Of a stretch of DNA of 64,000 nt, positions 50,553 to 60,300 are shown in pieces. The translations under genes and the position numbers were made by a program. Within the stretch, counting starts at the first letter, position 1. Every line of letters starts with the position of its first letter. The notes under the pieces were generated by a model, which saw only the letters and a program-made list of their open reading frames with translations, was not told where the DNA came from and searched no databases. The stretch is from Halobacteriales archaeon QS_1_69_70 (GTDB taxonomy: Archaea > Halobacteriota > Halobacteria > Halobacteriales > Haloarculaceae), in the NCBI GenBank assembly GCA_003021005.1, contig PXRI01000008.1:62001-126000 (forward strand), in the 5' to 3' direction.

Positions 50553-52196
50553 ATGCACCTCCAGGAGCTCTTCGACGCCGACTGGAATTCGTACGAGCGA
50601 AAGCGATTCATCAAAGATGATCAGAAGACGAAAACGGACTCCTTTGATCCAGAATCGTTCAAGCACGATGGCTTCGACGACCGAGAAACTTACCTCGAAT
50701 CCCATGTCCCGGCTTTGGCAGAGGAGGAGCGATTGGCCGCCGAGCTGACGAACTTCACTCCACCACGATTACGCGATATCAATACGTCACCGTACCAGGC
50801 GCTGGTTATTCGCTATGCGATTCTTCAGACGTTGATACGGCAGCCGAACTTCGACATGCGCAAGCAAGACCTCCTCGATACCGTCCAAGAGTGGCAAGTT
50901 GAGATTATCGACGAGTACGAGGAGGGGGATTTTGACAAAACTGACCAGCTACTCCACCTCTCGCAGGCTGCCGTCGAGCACGACAATGACATCGACGATT
51001 CGGAACTCAACCTGATTTACCAATTCATGGAGTTCCACAACCACGCTCAGGATTGGAAACATGAGTATTACACCTGGGAGGATGTCTTCCGTAGACTGTC
51101 GACGATCGACCGATTCCCGAAGGTGTCTCGTTCCGAGAAGCCCGAGCACGCCATCGACACTATCGAGAAGGGCCTGTGGTCGCTGCAAGAACAAGCCATC
51201 GTCTACGAGATCGTCGATGACGAACGGGGAGACGTTGTCGGAATACCCGAAGATTACACCGGGTTCATCGCTGAGTGGCTCTGCTATGAGATGTCCGATA
51301 AGAACTACCTGACCATGCTGGAGGCGCTCGAACCATTCGATCGCCAGGGCTTGCTAATCGAGGTTTCGGAGACCTTCGGGATCGACCGAAAGAATCACGG
51401 GCGGAATGAAAAGCGTCGAGAGAACATCGTCGCCGAGGGGGTGTATCCGACGGACCTCTTCGAGGTTGTCCTGACGAAAGAGGACCTGAAAGCGGTCGTC
51501 GACCAGTTCGGCCTGGATGCACATAAGCGGAAGCGCGACGAGATGGTTGAGGCGACGATCGACTACTTCGAGCAATCCCAACGGGGCGTCGAGCCCGAGG
51601 CCAACAAGGTCGATCTGTTCCTGGAGTTCTACGACGAGATAGCCGACGGCAAGGTCGACGAGATTCCCCCACAGTTGCAGGGACTCGTCGACGAACCGAA
51701 CCAATCGAAGAAACTCGAAATCCTGTTCGAAGAAGCCACGGCGGAGCTCTTCCGAGAAATATTCACCCTCGACGGAACGGAGTTGCTCGGCCAGGGCGCC
51801 AGTGGGACGGTCGCGGATGGCGAGATCGAGCAGGACGGCAAGTGGCTCCTGTGGGACAACAAGCGGCGAACCGGGGAGTTCAAACTCGGGAGTACGACAC
51901 GCAGCAAGATCAAGAACTACATCGACACGAAGAACCAACAACACGACGTTCACTGGTTTATCATCATCGCTCCAGAGTTCGCTAACAGTGCCTTGGAGGA
52001 TGCCAACCTCATGGAGAAACACCTCGGCGGCGTCGACATTCGACTCGTCCAAGCCGATGACTTCCAGTCGCTGGCGCGATTCTGGCAGGACGAATTCGGC
52101 GAGACGACCAAGGAGTTCCCGCTGTCGATGTTTAACGGCTCGGATCTGTTGAATATCGATACGTTGACCCGGGCCTTGAAGAGGGAATTCTCATGA
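50553..52196 (+). CDS. Restriction-endonuclease-like protein, unknown family
   Basis: The 547-residue protein has an alpha-helical N-terminal region, and then a C-terminal part with ELLGQGASGTVADGEIEQDGKWLLWDNKRRTGEFKL (about residues 410-445). This has the acidic-then-lysine arrangement of a PD-(D/E)XK nuclease (ELL..GASG..DG....LLWDNK). The end, DVHWFIIIAPEFANSALEDANLMEKHLGGVDIRLVQADDFQSLARFW, fits the strands after such a core. I recognise no family. It opens the plus-strand half of the locus. The next gene starts 134 bases later with its own TATA-like box. Confidence 0.65.
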   Translation: MHLQELFDADWNSYERKRFIKDDQKTKTDSFDPESFKHDGFDDRETYLESHVPALAEEERLAAELTNFTPPRLRDINTSPYQALVIRYAILQTLIRQPNFDMRKQDLLDTVQEWQVEIIDEYEEGDFDKTDQLLHLSQAAVEHDNDIDDSELNLIYQFMEFHNHAQDWKHEYYTWEDVFRRLSTIDRFPKVSRSEKPEHAIDTIEKGLWSLQEQAIVYEIVDDERGDVVGIPEDYTGFIAEWLCYEMSDKNYLTMLEALEPFDRQGLLIEVSETFGIDRKNHGRNEKRRENIVAEGVYPTDLFEVVLTKEDLKAVVDQFGLDAHKRKRDEMVEATIDYFEQSQRGVEPEANKVDLFLEFYDEIADGKVDEIPPQLQGLVDEPNQSKKLEILFEEATAELFREIFTLDGTELLGQGASGTVADGEIEQDGKWLLWDNKRRTGEFKLGSTTRSKIKNYIDTKNQQHDVHWFIIIAPEFANSALEDANLMEKHLGGVDIRLVQADDFQSLARFWQDEFGETTKEFPLSMFNGSDLLNIDTLTRALKREFS

Positions 52197-52292
52197 GTCC
52201 GAACCTTCAGAATCCGAATTCGTTGTTTCCCACTCACCTGCATTAGACCTGTGAATGTACAGTATACGCCTGGATTAGATGGCCTGAAGAAT

Positions 52293-52301
52293 AGTTTATG
52301 A
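52293..52301 (+). promoter_or_regulatory. TATA-like box for the SNF2 helicase gene
   Basis: TTTATG (52295-52300) lies 30 bases before ATG 52330. Confidence 0.4.
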
Positions 52302-52329
52302 ACCTGGCGAAGGCAAACTTCGGTATTCA

Positions 52330-55300
52330 ATGACTTCGATGTTGTCTCTCGACCCTATCGTCGACAATTCCGAATCCACCCTCGAAGAAACGTACAAGAA
52401 GGTGATCCCACTCAGCGAAGAGATTCGGATTTCGACCGGCTACTTCTACCTCTCAGGATTCGACCTCGTCAAAGAAGACCTCGAACAGCTTGCCGACCCG
52501 GAGAAATTGGATCGAGCCCCAATGCGGATTCTGATGGGGAGGAAGACCGACCTTGCGACTGCCTCGGAAATAGAAGAAGGGATCTCGCTCCGGGACCAGT
52601 TCAAAGAGGAGCTAAAAGAGGATATTGCAGACCTGAATCAGGCTCAGGTTGAGCGATTAGACCGACTTCGGGACTTCATCGCAAACGAACTCATCGATGT
52701 CAGAATCAGAGTCCCTGACGACGGCTACTTCCACGCGAAAGGTGCGTGTTTCAGAGGCGTAGCCGACGACGAAGCAGAGAGGTCCGGAGAGACAGACACG
52801 CGAGCAGCTGTAACGATCGTCGGGTCCTCAAATTTTTCAGCGAGTGGGCAGCGAAGGAATATCGAGCTGAATATGACGAGTCAGGACCGGCGAGAAGCGG
52901 AAGCCTTCGAGGAGTGGTACGACAACCAGTGGGCCAACGCGGACGAGTTCAGCGAGGACGTCATCCAGATCATCGAAGGGAGCTCGAAATACCAGGAATG
53001 GAAGGATAAACAGGACGGTGAAACCGACGATGGGCCGGAACTCGGGACGTATCTCGAGCCCTTCGAGATGTACAAACTCCTGGCGTATGACGAATTGAAC
53101 GGGAACGTAAGCGTCCGAGATAGTCCACTCTACTACTTCCAGAAGCTTGGCTACGAGAGCGCCAAGGAGAAACTCTCGCAATTTAACGGGTGTATCATTT
53201 CCGACTCCGTCGGGTTGGGCAAGTCCTTCATCGGGAGCGAACTCCTCTACGATTACAGACAGCGGGGTGATCGATGTCTCCTCATCGTCCCCGCAAATCT
53301 CCAGGACCAGTGGATGGACCTACTCCAGGACATGACCGACGAGGACGGGAACCCGTACTTCGGCCTTGAAGTCGACGGGACTCATCTCGATCTGATGAGC
53401 ATCAACAAATTCCAGAATCTCTCCTATGAGGAGGTTCAAGAACTACGAGACGAGTTCGAGGTTCTGCTGATCGACGAAGCGCATCGCTTCAGGAATTCGG
53501 GCAAGTGGCGACCCAATCCGAAGCACGACGACGATTACAAGGGGACGAGACGCCACGCGAACCTCCGGCAACTCCGCGAGAAGACGATGATCATGTTGAC
53601 GGCCACGCCGATCAACAACAGCGCGACCGATCTGAAGAACCTCATCAGTCTCTTCACCAGCGCCGAGGAGCTTCGGAATAAAGCGTCGCTCGATTTCAGT
53701 GCCTTCGACGAGTACATTGATCTCTCCGAGACGCGAAAGCGCATCGCGGCGGGGAAGGAAGAGGTCAGCGAACGGGAGCAGGAGCAACTCACAGAGCAAC
53801 TCCAGCGACGGTCAGCAGAGATCTCAAACATTCTCAACGAGGTCATGGTCCTCCGGACGCGAAACCACGTGAAAGAGAAGATCCAGGAAGACGAAGACTT
53901 CAAGATGAGTTTCGAACCGCCTACGCTCCACAAGGAGCAGTACTCGCTTCCAGAGGCCTACCAGCCGATATATCGGATGCTCCCGGATGTAATGGACGCC
54001 CTCCACCTCCCTCACATTACGATCAAGAATCCCAAATCCGGTGGGACGCTCAAAGCGCTGTACAAACTCAATCTCCTGAAGCGGCTTGAATCGTCCACGT
54101 ATGCCTTCGTCCAGTCGGTCGAAACGCTCCACCAGAGCGAGCGGCAACTCCTTGGAATCCTCGATGGGGTGCCCGACGACGAGAAAATTGACGTGCTCCG
54201 GGAGGTGGGCGACGGTGACGCCCCGGCATCGATCGAGGACTTCGTGGACGGAGACGATGCAGCCGAAGACCTGGAGGAGACGCTGGAAGAGTTCGGGTTT
54301 GATTCGAGTGTCGTTCGAGCAGATGGTGGGGACGAGGAAACGGAGGACGAGTTGGCCGACGCCACCGTGGGCGAGGTGAAGCAGTACGTCCGGGAGGACC
54401 TGACCCTGCTTGCCTATTTCCTGTCGCAGTTCATCGGCGACGTCGCCTATGACGCCGGGGAGGTTAGTGACCACGCGGTTGCGACGAGACAGTGGCTGAC
54501 CGACCACAATGCTGGAATACTCCCCGAGGTTCCCGAAGAAGGCGAGGAGCCGATACTGTATCCGAGGAGCGATCTCAGTGATGTGGATGGGGGGACGCGG
54601 GAGTTCTACGAAGCTGTCTTCTCGCTCCGCGAGTTCCGTGATCCGAAGATCGACAAGCTTGCTGATGTCCTAAACGATCACGACAAGAAGGTCCTCATAT
54701 TCACCCAGTATCGGGCGACGGCGGACTACGTCTATCGGACGCTTCGAGATAACCCGGACTCGCCGCTCACCTCAGACAACAGCGCGGTGATCAAGGGTGG
54801 CGACGAGAACAAGCAGGACATTATCAAACGGTTTGCCCCGGAAGCGGCAGGCTATCAGCAAACCCTCGGCGAGTCCGGTGAGACTGAACTCCAGTATGTC
54901 GTCGCGACGGACACCCTGAGCGAAGGGGTCAACCTTCAGGATGTCCACGTTGTCGTGAACTATGATCTTCCTTGGAATCCGATGCGGATCGTCCAGCGCG
55001 TCGGTCGGATCGACCGCATCGGGAGCACCCAGGAGAAGCACGTCCACAACTTCTACCCCGATGGCGACATCGAGGCCGCGATCAAACTCCTGGAGCGATT
55101 GCAGGCGAAGATCAACGACATCGCCCTGATCGTCGGGAAGGAGAACAACATCCTCGATCCGAATGAGGACCAAATCCTCGGCCGAGCTGGGGTGGAGACG
55201 GAGAAGACCATAGGTGAGTTAGAGGTCGAGGAGATCGAGGAGTCCCTCCGGAAGTCAAGGGAGGTCGACGACGTTAACGAACTCGACGATACGAGCAAAA

Positions 55301-56133
55301 ATCCGCTCCTCAGGAACGCGGGGAGCAACGAGGATGCGGCCTTCGAGCGATACCTCCTCAAGCAGGAATTGAACGAGGACTACGGTCTTGAAGCCGATGA
55401 TTTCGAGTTCGCAGAGACCTTCTTCGAGGAGCCGGTTGCGGATCGTGATCTACTCTACACCAATGCGACAGACGTAGAGGCAGGGCCTCGACCAGGTGTG
55501 TTTGGATTGGCCCACCTCTGGTTCGAAGACGACGAAGACGCGCCACTCGGACGGGTCCGTCGGGCGTTCTACTACAAACCGTTCGGGAACGAGGTCAAAG
55601 AACGGCCGGTCCGGATGCTCGGACTCGAACCGGAATCGACCGGCGACCCCATCACTGCCGAGGACGACACGGAGCGGGTACTCGAAGAACGAGAAGCAAT
55701 CGACGACCTCGTCGACCAGCGGTTGGAGGCCGTCCGCGAGAGTCAGGTCGAGGGGGCATTCCTCCAGGGCGGGGAACACTCCAAGGAACAGGAAACGTTG
55801 ATCAGCTTCTGCAAGCAGTACATCGAACCCCGGTTCGAGGAGAAACCCGCCAGTGGAGAGTACGACTCGGTCAGCGAGCGGGCAGCGGTACTTCGAGATC
55901 GCCTGGGGGAAGTTGGGCTCAAGAACACAGACGAAGATCGGGTCCTCCGGAATCGATTCAGGCACAATAAAGACTACGAGACGCTCCCGGACTGGCCAGT
56001 CGAGGAGTTCCTCGACACGCTGGAGAGGTTTCTCGACGAATACGTTGTCGAGTCCACCGAATATCAGGAAACGCTCGTCGGGGAGAGCGAGATCGAGGCA
56101 CGGCTGATCTGCTGGGGTGTGATCGGTGCATAA
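52330..56133 (+). CDS. PLD-nuclease/SNF2-type helicase fusion
   Basis: The 1267-residue protein has an N-terminal phospholipase-D-like domain with GYFHAKGACF near residue 135 and TIVGSSNFSASGQRRNIELN near residue 165 (HxK...N pattern). A superfamily-2 SNF2-like helicase follows: Walker A-like ISDSVGLGKSFIGSELL near residue 290, LLIDEAHRFRN near residue 380, LTATPINNSATDL, and the second helicase lobe with VLIFTQYRATADYVY and RIVQRVGRIDRIGSTQEKH near residue 890. A long acidic C-terminal extension follows. Similar helicase/PLD arrangements occur in DISARM and related defence loci. It lies between the endonuclease-like gene and a Doc-like gene. Confidence 0.85.
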   Translation: MTSMLSLDPIVDNSESTLEETYKKVIPLSEEIRISTGYFYLSGFDLVKEDLEQLADPEKLDRAPMRILMGRKTDLATASEIEEGISLRDQFKEELKEDIADLNQAQVERLDRLRDFIANELIDVRIRVPDDGYFHAKGACFRGVADDEAERSGETDTRAAVTIVGSSNFSASGQRRNIELNMTSQDRREAEAFEEWYDNQWANADEFSEDVIQIIEGSSKYQEWKDKQDGETDDGPELGTYLEPFEMYKLLAYDELNGNVSVRDSPLYYFQKLGYESAKEKLSQFNGCIISDSVGLGKSFIGSELLYDYRQRGDRCLLIVPANLQDQWMDLLQDMTDEDGNPYFGLEVDGTHLDLMSINKFQNLSYEEVQELRDEFEVLLIDEAHRFRNSGKWRPNPKHDDDYKGTRRHANLRQLREKTMIMLTATPINNSATDLKNLISLFTSAEELRNKASLDFSAFDEYIDLSETRKRIAAGKEEVSEREQEQLTEQLQRRSAEISNILNEVMVLRTRNHVKEKIQEDEDFKMSFEPPTLHKEQYSLPEAYQPIYRMLPDVMDALHLPHITIKNPKSGGTLKALYKLNLLKRLESSTYAFVQSVETLHQSERQLLGILDGVPDDEKIDVLREVGDGDAPASIEDFVDGDDAAEDLEETLEEFGFDSSVVRADGGDEETEDELADATVGEVKQYVREDLTLLAYFLSQFIGDVAYDAGEVSDHAVATRQWLTDHNAGILPEVPEEGEEPILYPRSDLSDVDGGTREFYEAVFSLREFRDPKIDKLADVLNDHDKKVLIFTQYRATADYVYRTLRDNPDSPLTSDNSAVIKGGDENKQDIIKRFAPEAAGYQQTLGESGETELQYVVATDTLSEGVNLQDVHVVVNYDLPWNPMRIVQRVGRIDRIGSTQEKHVHNFYPDGDIEAAIKLLERLQAKINDIALIVGKENNILDPNEDQILGRAGVETEKTIGELEVEEIEESLRKSREVDDVNELDDTSKNPLLRNAGSNEDAAFERYLLKQELNEDYGLEADDFEFAETFFEEPVADRDLLYTNATDVEAGPRPGVFGLAHLWFEDDEDAPLGRVRRAFYYKPFGNEVKERPVRMLGLEPESTGDPITAEDDTERVLEEREAIDDLVDQRLEAVRESQVEGAFLQGGEHSKEQETLISFCKQYIEPRFEEKPASGEYDSVSERAAVLRDRLGEVGLKNTDEDRVLRNRFRHNKDYETLPDWPVEEFLDTLERFLDEYVVESTEYQETLVGESEIEARLICWGVIGA

Positions 56134-56190
56134 CGTCGCCATCAAACGGGTGGATCCAACTCAGAACGAACCACCGCAGGGAGTCGATTC

Positions 56191-57078
56191 GTGACCAACG
56201 TACTGCCGTATCACATCGGGCCAGAAGATCGCTACTCGCTCGAGTTCGTCAATCCTGACGAAGGACAATGGAAAGAGCACCTCGCAGCGCGTACCACGGA
56301 GCGAGGAGTGGCGTTCAAGTCTCGGGAAGTCACCATCGAGACCGACGAGGGAATCCAGACACTCTACGCCGTGTACTCCGATGCCGTTCCAGAAACCGTC
56401 CTCGACGAGCAATCGGACGAGGAGATTCAGGCGATGTTGGACGAACAGTTTACCGAGGCTGAAATACAGGTGCTTAGTCTCATTCTCGACGTTTTCATCG
56501 GCATCACAAGGAAAGAAGAGGAGCAAACAGGCCGGTTTACGATCTACAAGGACATGAACCTCCTCAAAATTCCGCAGATCCTGGCCTATCCGGAGTGGGG
56601 CGAAGCATCAATCACTGATGTGGGTGGACAGCTCCTCTCTCGCTTCATCCTATCCCATCCGATGCCGAATGCAAATCACCGAAGCGCGCTCGGGCTCCTC
56701 GAACGATATCTTCGCTCACATGGCGACGGGCTCACGGTGCCGGACACCGGCGAACCTGGAATCTGGTACCAGTGGGCCCGACCATACATACACGATTCCA
56801 AGCGACTGTTGACCGTCCGCCGCAACGCTCACTTGTTTCGATATGCCAGAGAATTCGGTGTTGATATCATCCTCCGAAAGAACGACGTTGACATCGATCT
56901 CCACGACTTCGATCTGGACGTGGTAGACACCCTCGAGTCTTTCGGACAGACCCACGAGGATCGGAGTGTCGACTTCGTCGAGACGATTCTCGACCAGGCA
57001 GATGCCGATACGAAAAGGTTCGAAACGACGCAGGATCCAGGATTCGACGCCTTCGTCGACGCCTTGACGTCGGACTAA
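56191..57078 (+). CDS. Doc/Fic-like domain protein
   Basis: The 295-residue protein contains ILSHPMPNANHRSALGLLERYLRSHG near residue 155, a good match to the Doc/Fic loop (HPFxxGNxRTA). Such proteins add phosphate or nucleotide groups to targets, and Doc phosphorylates elongation factor Tu. The rest (FEEEQTGRFTIYKDMNLLKIPQILAYPEWGEASITDVGGQLLSRF before the motif, then RPYIHDSKRLLTVRRNAHLFRYA) is larger than Doc and of unknown function. The start is GTG 56191, 57 bases after the helicase stop, so it probably belongs to the same transcript. Confidence 0.65.
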   Translation: MTNVLPYHIGPEDRYSLEFVNPDEGQWKEHLAARTTERGVAFKSREVTIETDEGIQTLYAVYSDAVPETVLDEQSDEEIQAMLDEQFTEAEIQVLSLILDVFIGITRKEEEQTGRFTIYKDMNLLKIPQILAYPEWGEASITDVGGQLLSRFILSHPMPNANHRSALGLLERYLRSHGDGLTVPDTGEPGIWYQWARPYIHDSKRLLTVRRNAHLFRYAREFGVDIILRKNDVDIDLHDFDLDVVDTLESFGQTHEDRSVDFVETILDQADADTKRFETTQDPGFDAFVDALTSD

Positions 57079-57185
57079 TCGGGAAGATCTGCCAGGTTTT
57101 CCCCAACCTCGCGTGCGCCACGACTCAGGTCAGAGCGGTCATCAGTCCGCTCTTGAACCGCGTTCCGAAGTTCCTCAAGTTCCAT
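57075..57185 (-). CDS. Possible small acidic protein
   Basis: ATG 57185 to TAG 57075 on the minus strand reads MELEELRNAVQERTDDRSDLSRGAREVGENLADLPD, 36 residues, acidic and amphipathic. It is too short for the ORF track and overlaps the end of the Doc-like gene by 4 bases. It could be a small regulator or partner; there is no direct evidence. Confidence 0.4.
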   Translation of the reverse strand: MELEELRNAVQERTDDRSDLSRGAREVGENLADLPD

Positions 57186-57319
57186 GGCTTTGTTCTACTT
57201 AGTAATGGTTAGTAAGTCAGACCACAAAACTCCCTAGGATATTTCTTCTTTGGAAGAAATATCCTTGGCCAACTGCCACGAAGCCATACTTCCTTCAAAA
57301 TTCAACTAAGACAGTAAAC

Positions 57320-60300
57320 TTACGGCATTGGTCCCTTTGCTGCGAGCTCGTCGTACTTCTCAAGCACCATATCGAAGTATGCTTCGTCCATCAGCCGAGG
57401 GTTCTCGACGCGATGAAAATCATCTAGAATGAACTCAGTTTCTTCTGATTCAAGACCGTATGCATGGAAGGAAGCAGCGTCGATTTCAGCGCGTAGCTCC
57501 CGGCGTTCTCCAGTTTCTGTAGTAACATCGATTCTACCAAGGCGTTCACGCATCTCGGCGAATTCATCGCCATAACAATTCAAACGAGCCGCACGTTCAG
57601 AGATGTAATTGAACCAGTTATCATACTCCGTAAGACGGGGGAGTTGTGACTCGTTGAACTTGTACTGGACAATATGACTATCTACCTTTGTCCTCATTAG
57701 GTAATCAAAGGGGACACTGTTAAGCAGTCCCGCCAAGACGAATAGTTCCTTATCTGTAAAGGCCCTCTCATATGCACTATGCATCGGATAATTGCTCAAA
57801 TCCTCCTCAGTAGGATTTATGACATATGGTCGGATTGAACAAATGGTATGAACTGTTACTATGTCCTTCGGAAGTACACTCGCAATCAGGCTTCGTTCGT
57901 CGTCAGCTCTTGCTATATTCCGAACGCCAATTCGGTACTCCGTACAATCAAGTAATACATCCTCCTTTGAGAGTTCGCGACGCCCATGTTCTTCCAAGAG
58001 GTTATTGACAAATGATTTCTGTGAGCCACTTCCCCCGAACTTCAGATAGATCGACTTCTTTAGACTCGTGTCTGGGTCACGCGACCGGAAATTCTTCATC
58101 CTGACGCGATGTTTCGCGCTCCGTTCCGGTTCGTCTTCATCGACTCCCCAAAGAGAAATTGGGTCGAGATCAGTCTCGATTTCATTATCATAAGCATACT
58201 GATGAATGTTCTTCCCCTCATAAATAGGGTAGTCCCCTTCTTCCGGATCTTCGATAAGACGATCAGAATCGTTAGCGCGGTCGAGCTCCTTCATATAGAG
58301 AATGGCTTGCCAAGCGTCCTCGACTTCCTCGCCAATCGGAGGGAACTTTACCATTTTAGACAGCGCATCAATCAGCTCTTGGGACCGGAGATACGGGAAG
58401 ATTCCAGAGTTCGGAGAATATTTTTCTAAAACCTCAACGGGAACGTCTATAGATCCGCCATCGAATTCTTTGAGAATAGATAAATCACCAATACTAAATC
58501 TACCTTTTATATCATTAGTAGTTCCACTATTCTTGAAGGTACAGATACAGAATCGATATCGGTCGTCAAGCTCATCGAAAATTTGCTTATTCTGGAACTG
58601 AACAAGATGATTTAAACCATTTTCATTTAGAAGATACTGTCGAAGATTCTTTCCAGTCGCACCAAGGAAGAAGCTTCCGGGCATAATCTGGGTTACATAC
58701 GAGCTATCTTTGGCTAGTTGAGTGGTCCTTTCAAAGAAGAATAATGACAACTCATTTTCAGTAGCTACAGTTTTGCCATCAATGGAAGGTTCCTGCAACT
58801 CATATTCCGTGGTTGAATTGTAGTAGTCTGCTTTGAGTTCCATCTCCTGTTGGAACTCTTCCCACATTTCCCTAATCTGCGGGTCTTCAAGGAGCTCTTC
58901 CTGCTTCTTCTCTTTCTCTTTTGGTGGTCTTGTCCGAAATTGTTCATCGTACTTTGGGAAGAAATGCTCCCGGTCTATCGTGATAACGTCCCACGGGGGA
59001 TTGCCTATAATAACATCAAACCCGCCATCTCTGTACACAGGAGCGAATTCCAGGACCCAATGGAAAGGGTGATACTCCTGAAGATCGACCATATCAACCT
59101 CATCAATACCAGCGTCGTGGAATTGTTTCAGAACCTTCTCGTCTAACACTTCACTATGGGATTCAATTCTCGACTCCGCTAACTTCCGGGCGTTAGTTGC
59201 CTCTGTTCCGCTGGTAGCGTCTTGATGGCGCTCAATAGCTTCAATGACGTCCTCATACAGCTCTTGTACTCCAGGTCCAGTCCCTGCACCCCAGTTATTC
59301 AGTGAACCATCACCTGCCTCAGTAGCAACTTCAATGACTTCGGTAAACCCAATGAGGGAGTTCCCCTGCCGAATGTTGAAGTCAATGTTTGGCAACGGTT
59401 CCACCTCGCTAGGCTCGTCCTCAATATCGGCCACCATCGAGAGCCACAACCGGAGTTTGCAGATCTCGACTGCCCCGTCGTCGATATCCACACCATACAG
59501 ATTGTTGAGGATGATCTCCCGTTTCGCATAGAGTCGTTTCCCACCTCTCCGACTCTGAACGTGCTCCAATTCGTCCCTGGTCCGACTTGAGAGCTCCCAG
59601 GCCTGCCCCTGGGCTTCCAGTTCCTCAAAATACTCCAGACACTGGAGGTAAATGTCTAGTAACACGTCCTGGGCCGCCAGCAGGAAGGCACCGCTGCCCA
59701 CCGCGGGATCCAGCACGCGAATGCTCTGAAGAATGTCGAAATACAGCGTCTCCACGTGGTCCGTCTGGACGTCGCCCGTCGGCCCCTGCTGTGTCATCAT
59801 CCCCCCGTCGGTCGCGACAGCCTCACCCGAGGCGTCCGGAGCCGAGTCAATCAGCGCGAACACCTCGTCGATTTCCCCGTAATCGGCGTCGGCGGCCTCC
59901 TTGAGCTGGTCCAGAAGATACGGGTGAATGGACCGCCGGGCCATGAAGCCGGTGATCTCCTCGGGTGTGTAGTACGCCCCCATCTCCTTCTGGTTGACCG
60001 TTTGCTCGAAGATGTGCCCCAGCACGGCAGGCGAGAGGTTCTTGGGGTCGACGATGTCCAACCGCTCGTCAACGTTCCAGTTCCAGTCGGAGAGGAAATC
60101 CAGGATCTCGTCGAAGAGATCGTTAGTTTCCGCTGCCGACTCGCCGAGCCTGACGTCCGGGAACTCCTCTTCGACCGGATTGGTGGTGAACAGGCCACCG
60201 TTGAGGTACGGCAAGCTGCCGAAGTCAGGATCCTGTCCCCCTTCGGCGAGCAGATCGAAGAACAACGGGTCGTAGAAGTCCTCGTAAACGTCTCCACCCT

